Below, one piece after another: positions 59,087 through 60,159 of a stretch of 60,159 nt of DNA (positions within the stretch are counted from its first letter, which is position 1; the number at the start of each line of letters is the position of its first letter). The stretch is from Cytophagales bacterium (GTDB taxonomy: Bacteria > Bacteroidota > Bacteroidia > Cytophagales > Thermoflexibacteraceae): the NCBI GenBank assembly GCA_013299115.1, contig JAAFKA010000028.1, positions 1-60,159 on the forward strand, read 5' to 3'. Under the pieces are notes generated by a model, which had not been told where the DNA came from, did not search any database, and worked only from the letters and a program-made list of their open reading frames with translations. Made by a program: the position numbers and the translations under genes.

Positions 59087-59368
59087 ATGCAAGATACGCC
59101 TGATTTTATAGCACAGAAACAATACGAAATTTTTATGTCTAAGCCTCTCGAAGAAAGGGTTTTGTTAAACCTTGATGTATCGGCGTGGGTTTGGCAGATG
59201 ACTTTCTTGCGTTTAAAGCAAGCATATCCCCACCTGCCAGATGTAGAAATTCGGGTTTTGCGGTTTATGGAATATTACGGAAAGGAGTTTAGCACAGAAC
59301 AACAGACAGAGATTAGTGAGAAGATGCGGACTTATGGCGATGATGAGAGAAATACAACAGCTATTTAA
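59087..59368 (+). CDS. Small partner protein of the nucleotidyltransferase
   Basis: A 93-residue protein starting two bases after the nucleotidyltransferase stop. PDFIAQKQYEIFMSKPLEER then WVWQMTFLRLKQAYPHLPDV and EIRVLRFMEYYGKEFSTEQQ is a pattern I recognise from small Bacteroidota and cyanobacterial proteins encoded beside nucleotidyltransferases, but without an assigned function. The coupling suggests a two-component toxin-antitoxin-like unit. A terminator follows. Confidence 0.65.
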   Translation: MQDTPDFIAQKQYEIFMSKPLEERVLLNLDVSAWVWQMTFLRLKQAYPHLPDVEIRVLRFMEYYGKEFSTEQQTEISEKMRTYGDDERNTTAI

Positions 59369-59382
59369 ACCGTGAGGCTTGA

Positions 59383-59425
59383 ATAAAAAAGGCAGGCTTC
59401 GGTTGGGGTAAAGGCTGCTTTTTTA
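59383..59425 (+). terminator. Rho-independent terminator
   Basis: AAAAAAGGCAG pairs with CTGCTTTTTT around a ~20-base loop, 15 bases after the stop of the small protein gene; the right arm ends in T-run. On the minus strand downstream (about 59448-59550) a short frame ends as FADLLNTDLN-stop, possibly the tail of a lost gene. Confidence 0.72.
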
Positions 59426-59583
59426 TCAAATTAACCGGGTAGTTAATTCAAGTCTGTATTTAGTAAGTCTGCAAATACATCTTCATATAAAAGTCCTTGA
59501 AACATATCCATATTTTCATTTATTACTGCTTGTGGGATACAAACAATCTAAAAAATACATAAACAAAGGCAAGAGAAATAAAC

Positions 59584-59949
59584 CTATTCTTCATAATGTA
59601 TTCTTATTCTCTCGATTAGATGCTTTTCCTTAGTTTCTATGCTTTCTATTTTCTTATCACGTGTATTGTCTGCGATTTTTTCACACTCTTTTGTTAGACA
59701 TTCTGCTTTCTCTTTTTCAAAATTAGCCTTGACCAACTTTATTTCTTCTTCAAATTTACTTTTAAACTTCTTTATTGCTTGTCTTTTTTCTGATATTCCC
59801 CAAAGATCTTCCCAAATTCTTTTTAACCGAGAACCTTTTTGTACTGTTACTGTTGCTAAGATATTTGTAATATCACAATAAGAACTTTGTTCAAACCACT
59901 TTTTTGTATCGAAATCATACTGTTTAAGATTACTAGTGTTACATCTCAT
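59584..59949 (-). CDS. Hypothetical coiled-coil protein
   Basis: A 121-residue protein, not recognised. The first ~45 residues contain SSYCDITNILATVTVQKGSR and WEDLWGISEKRQAIK; the rest is a long Lys/Glu helix (EEEIKLVKANFEKEKAECLT) likely to form a coiled coil. No signal peptide. It lies between a terminator and an IS630-type transposase gene with no obvious operon partners, and might be a fragment. Low base-composition contrast means it could also be an unusual but real small gene. Confidence 0.5.
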   Translation of the reverse strand: MRCNTSNLKQYDFDTKKWFEQSSYCDITNILATVTVQKGSRLKRIWEDLWGISEKRQAIKKFKSKFEEEIKLVKANFEKEKAECLTKECEKIADNTRDKKIESIETKEKHLIERIRIHYEE

Positions 59950-59985
59950 AAATAAGTGCCTATTTTTTATTTTACTTTTTTTGGT

Positions 59986-59993
59986 TATCTTTG
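59986..59993 (+). promoter_or_regulatory. TATCTTTG -7 element four bases from the transposase start
   Basis: TATCTTTG fits TAnnTTTG and ends four bases before the ATG at 59998. Transcription from it would give a nearly leaderless message for the transposase. Confidence 0.35.
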
Positions 59994-59997
59994 TGCT

Positions 59998-60159
59998 ATG
60001 AAAAGTCCCGCCATAGTTTTGAGTTCCCTACCACGTGAATTCTTAACCACCTTATCCAAACAAACTACAGGCAGTTCTCGTGATAGAGAACGGGCAACAA
60101 TTATTTTACATCTCTCTGATGGTTTGTCAGGTCTACAAGTAAGTAAGTCTTTAGGTTTA
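59998..60159 (+). CDS. IS630-type transposase, N-terminal part, 3' truncated by window edge
   Basis: An ATG at 59998 opens a frame that runs off the right edge (54 codons). It reads MKSPAIVLSSLPREFLTTLS, then RDRERATIILHLSDGLSGLQ and VSKSLGL, the helix-turn-helix start of IS630-family transposases (RxxRAxIILxxxxGxS...I/V...LG). The DDE domain must lie beyond the window, so intactness cannot be judged. The IS left end is expected between 59950 and 59997, where an AT-rich stretch occurs, but no terminal repeat could be verified from one end alone. Confidence 0.72.
   Translation, partial: MKSPAIVLSSLPREFLTTLSKQTTGSSRDRERATIILHLSDGLSGLQVSKSLGL

Overview
The window reads as chromosomal DNA of a Bacteroidota bacterium, most likely a Cytophagales-type gliding or filamentous organism. 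This rests on gene content: two PorG/DUF6089-type outer-membrane barrels, a very large gingipain-family (C25) protease with a C-terminal FlgD-like/type IX secretion-type end, a protein with an MSEP-CTERM tail (exosortase N system), SufT, bacilliredoxin, a TonB receptor and a 7TMR-DISM phosphatase. The DNA is AT-rich by eye, Shine-Dalgarno sites are weak or absent, and several upstream regions carry the Bacteroidota TAnnTTTG -7 motif. No rRNA, tRNA or CRISPR array was recognised. Names rest on motifs and family resemblance read by eye, not on database searches.

Layout. 1-5 kb: a 5'-truncated Rpn-type nuclease, a repeat-rich gap, an esterase, an ECF sigma factor whose partner looks like an anti-sigma domain fused to a periplasmic trypsin-like protease, and uridine kinase. 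5-13 kb: enoyl-CoA hydratase, bioA, transaldolase, a tandem pair of PorG-like barrels, ruvA, a PhoD-type phosphatase and a TatD-type nuclease. 13-14 kb: wreckage of an AAA ATPase gene. 14-23 kb: a J-domain/TPR membrane protein, a soluble triple-PAS histidine kinase, an L-serine dehydratase beta subunit, a 7TMR-DISM/SpoIIE phosphatase, an iron-type ABC permease and pyrD.

23.6-32.7 kb is an accessory patch. It starts with a TetR regulator plus acyl carrier protein and ends with TolC and a HlyD-type adaptor. In between lie Uma2, Fic, Uma2, a HicB/HicA pair, several hypothetical proteins and a vapC that has lost its middle. No inner-membrane pump for the TolC/adaptor pair is present.

32.7-40.3 kb, all on the minus strand: a VIT-domain protein with a textbook MSEP-CTERM tail, an isolated nuoN, a C39-peptidase ABC exporter whose gene carries two palindromic repeat elements translated in frame, and an MNT-type nucleotidyltransferase followed by a 39-residue ORF that may be a stub of its HEPN partner. 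40.5-54.8 kb: a macroglobulin-like/TonB-plug protein without a barrel, a second ATPase wreck, the 1679-residue C25 protease, an SPFH protein, smpB with an overlapping unknown gene, a TonB receptor and a flavin amine oxidase. 55-60 kb: sufT, bacilliredoxin, a polysaccharide flippase, PhzF, a nucleotidyltransferase plus small-protein pair, an unknown coiled-coil protein and the start of an IS630-type transposase running off the right edge.

Intergenic DNA is unusually rich in palindromes: single-hairpin terminators between convergent genes, perfect 26-35 bp inverted repeats, and dispersed small hairpin families present at two or three sites. The features most worth attention are the palindromes inside the ABC transporter gene, the sigma/anti-sigma-protease pair, the MSEP-CTERM protein and the many half-erased toxin, ATPase and HEPN genes.
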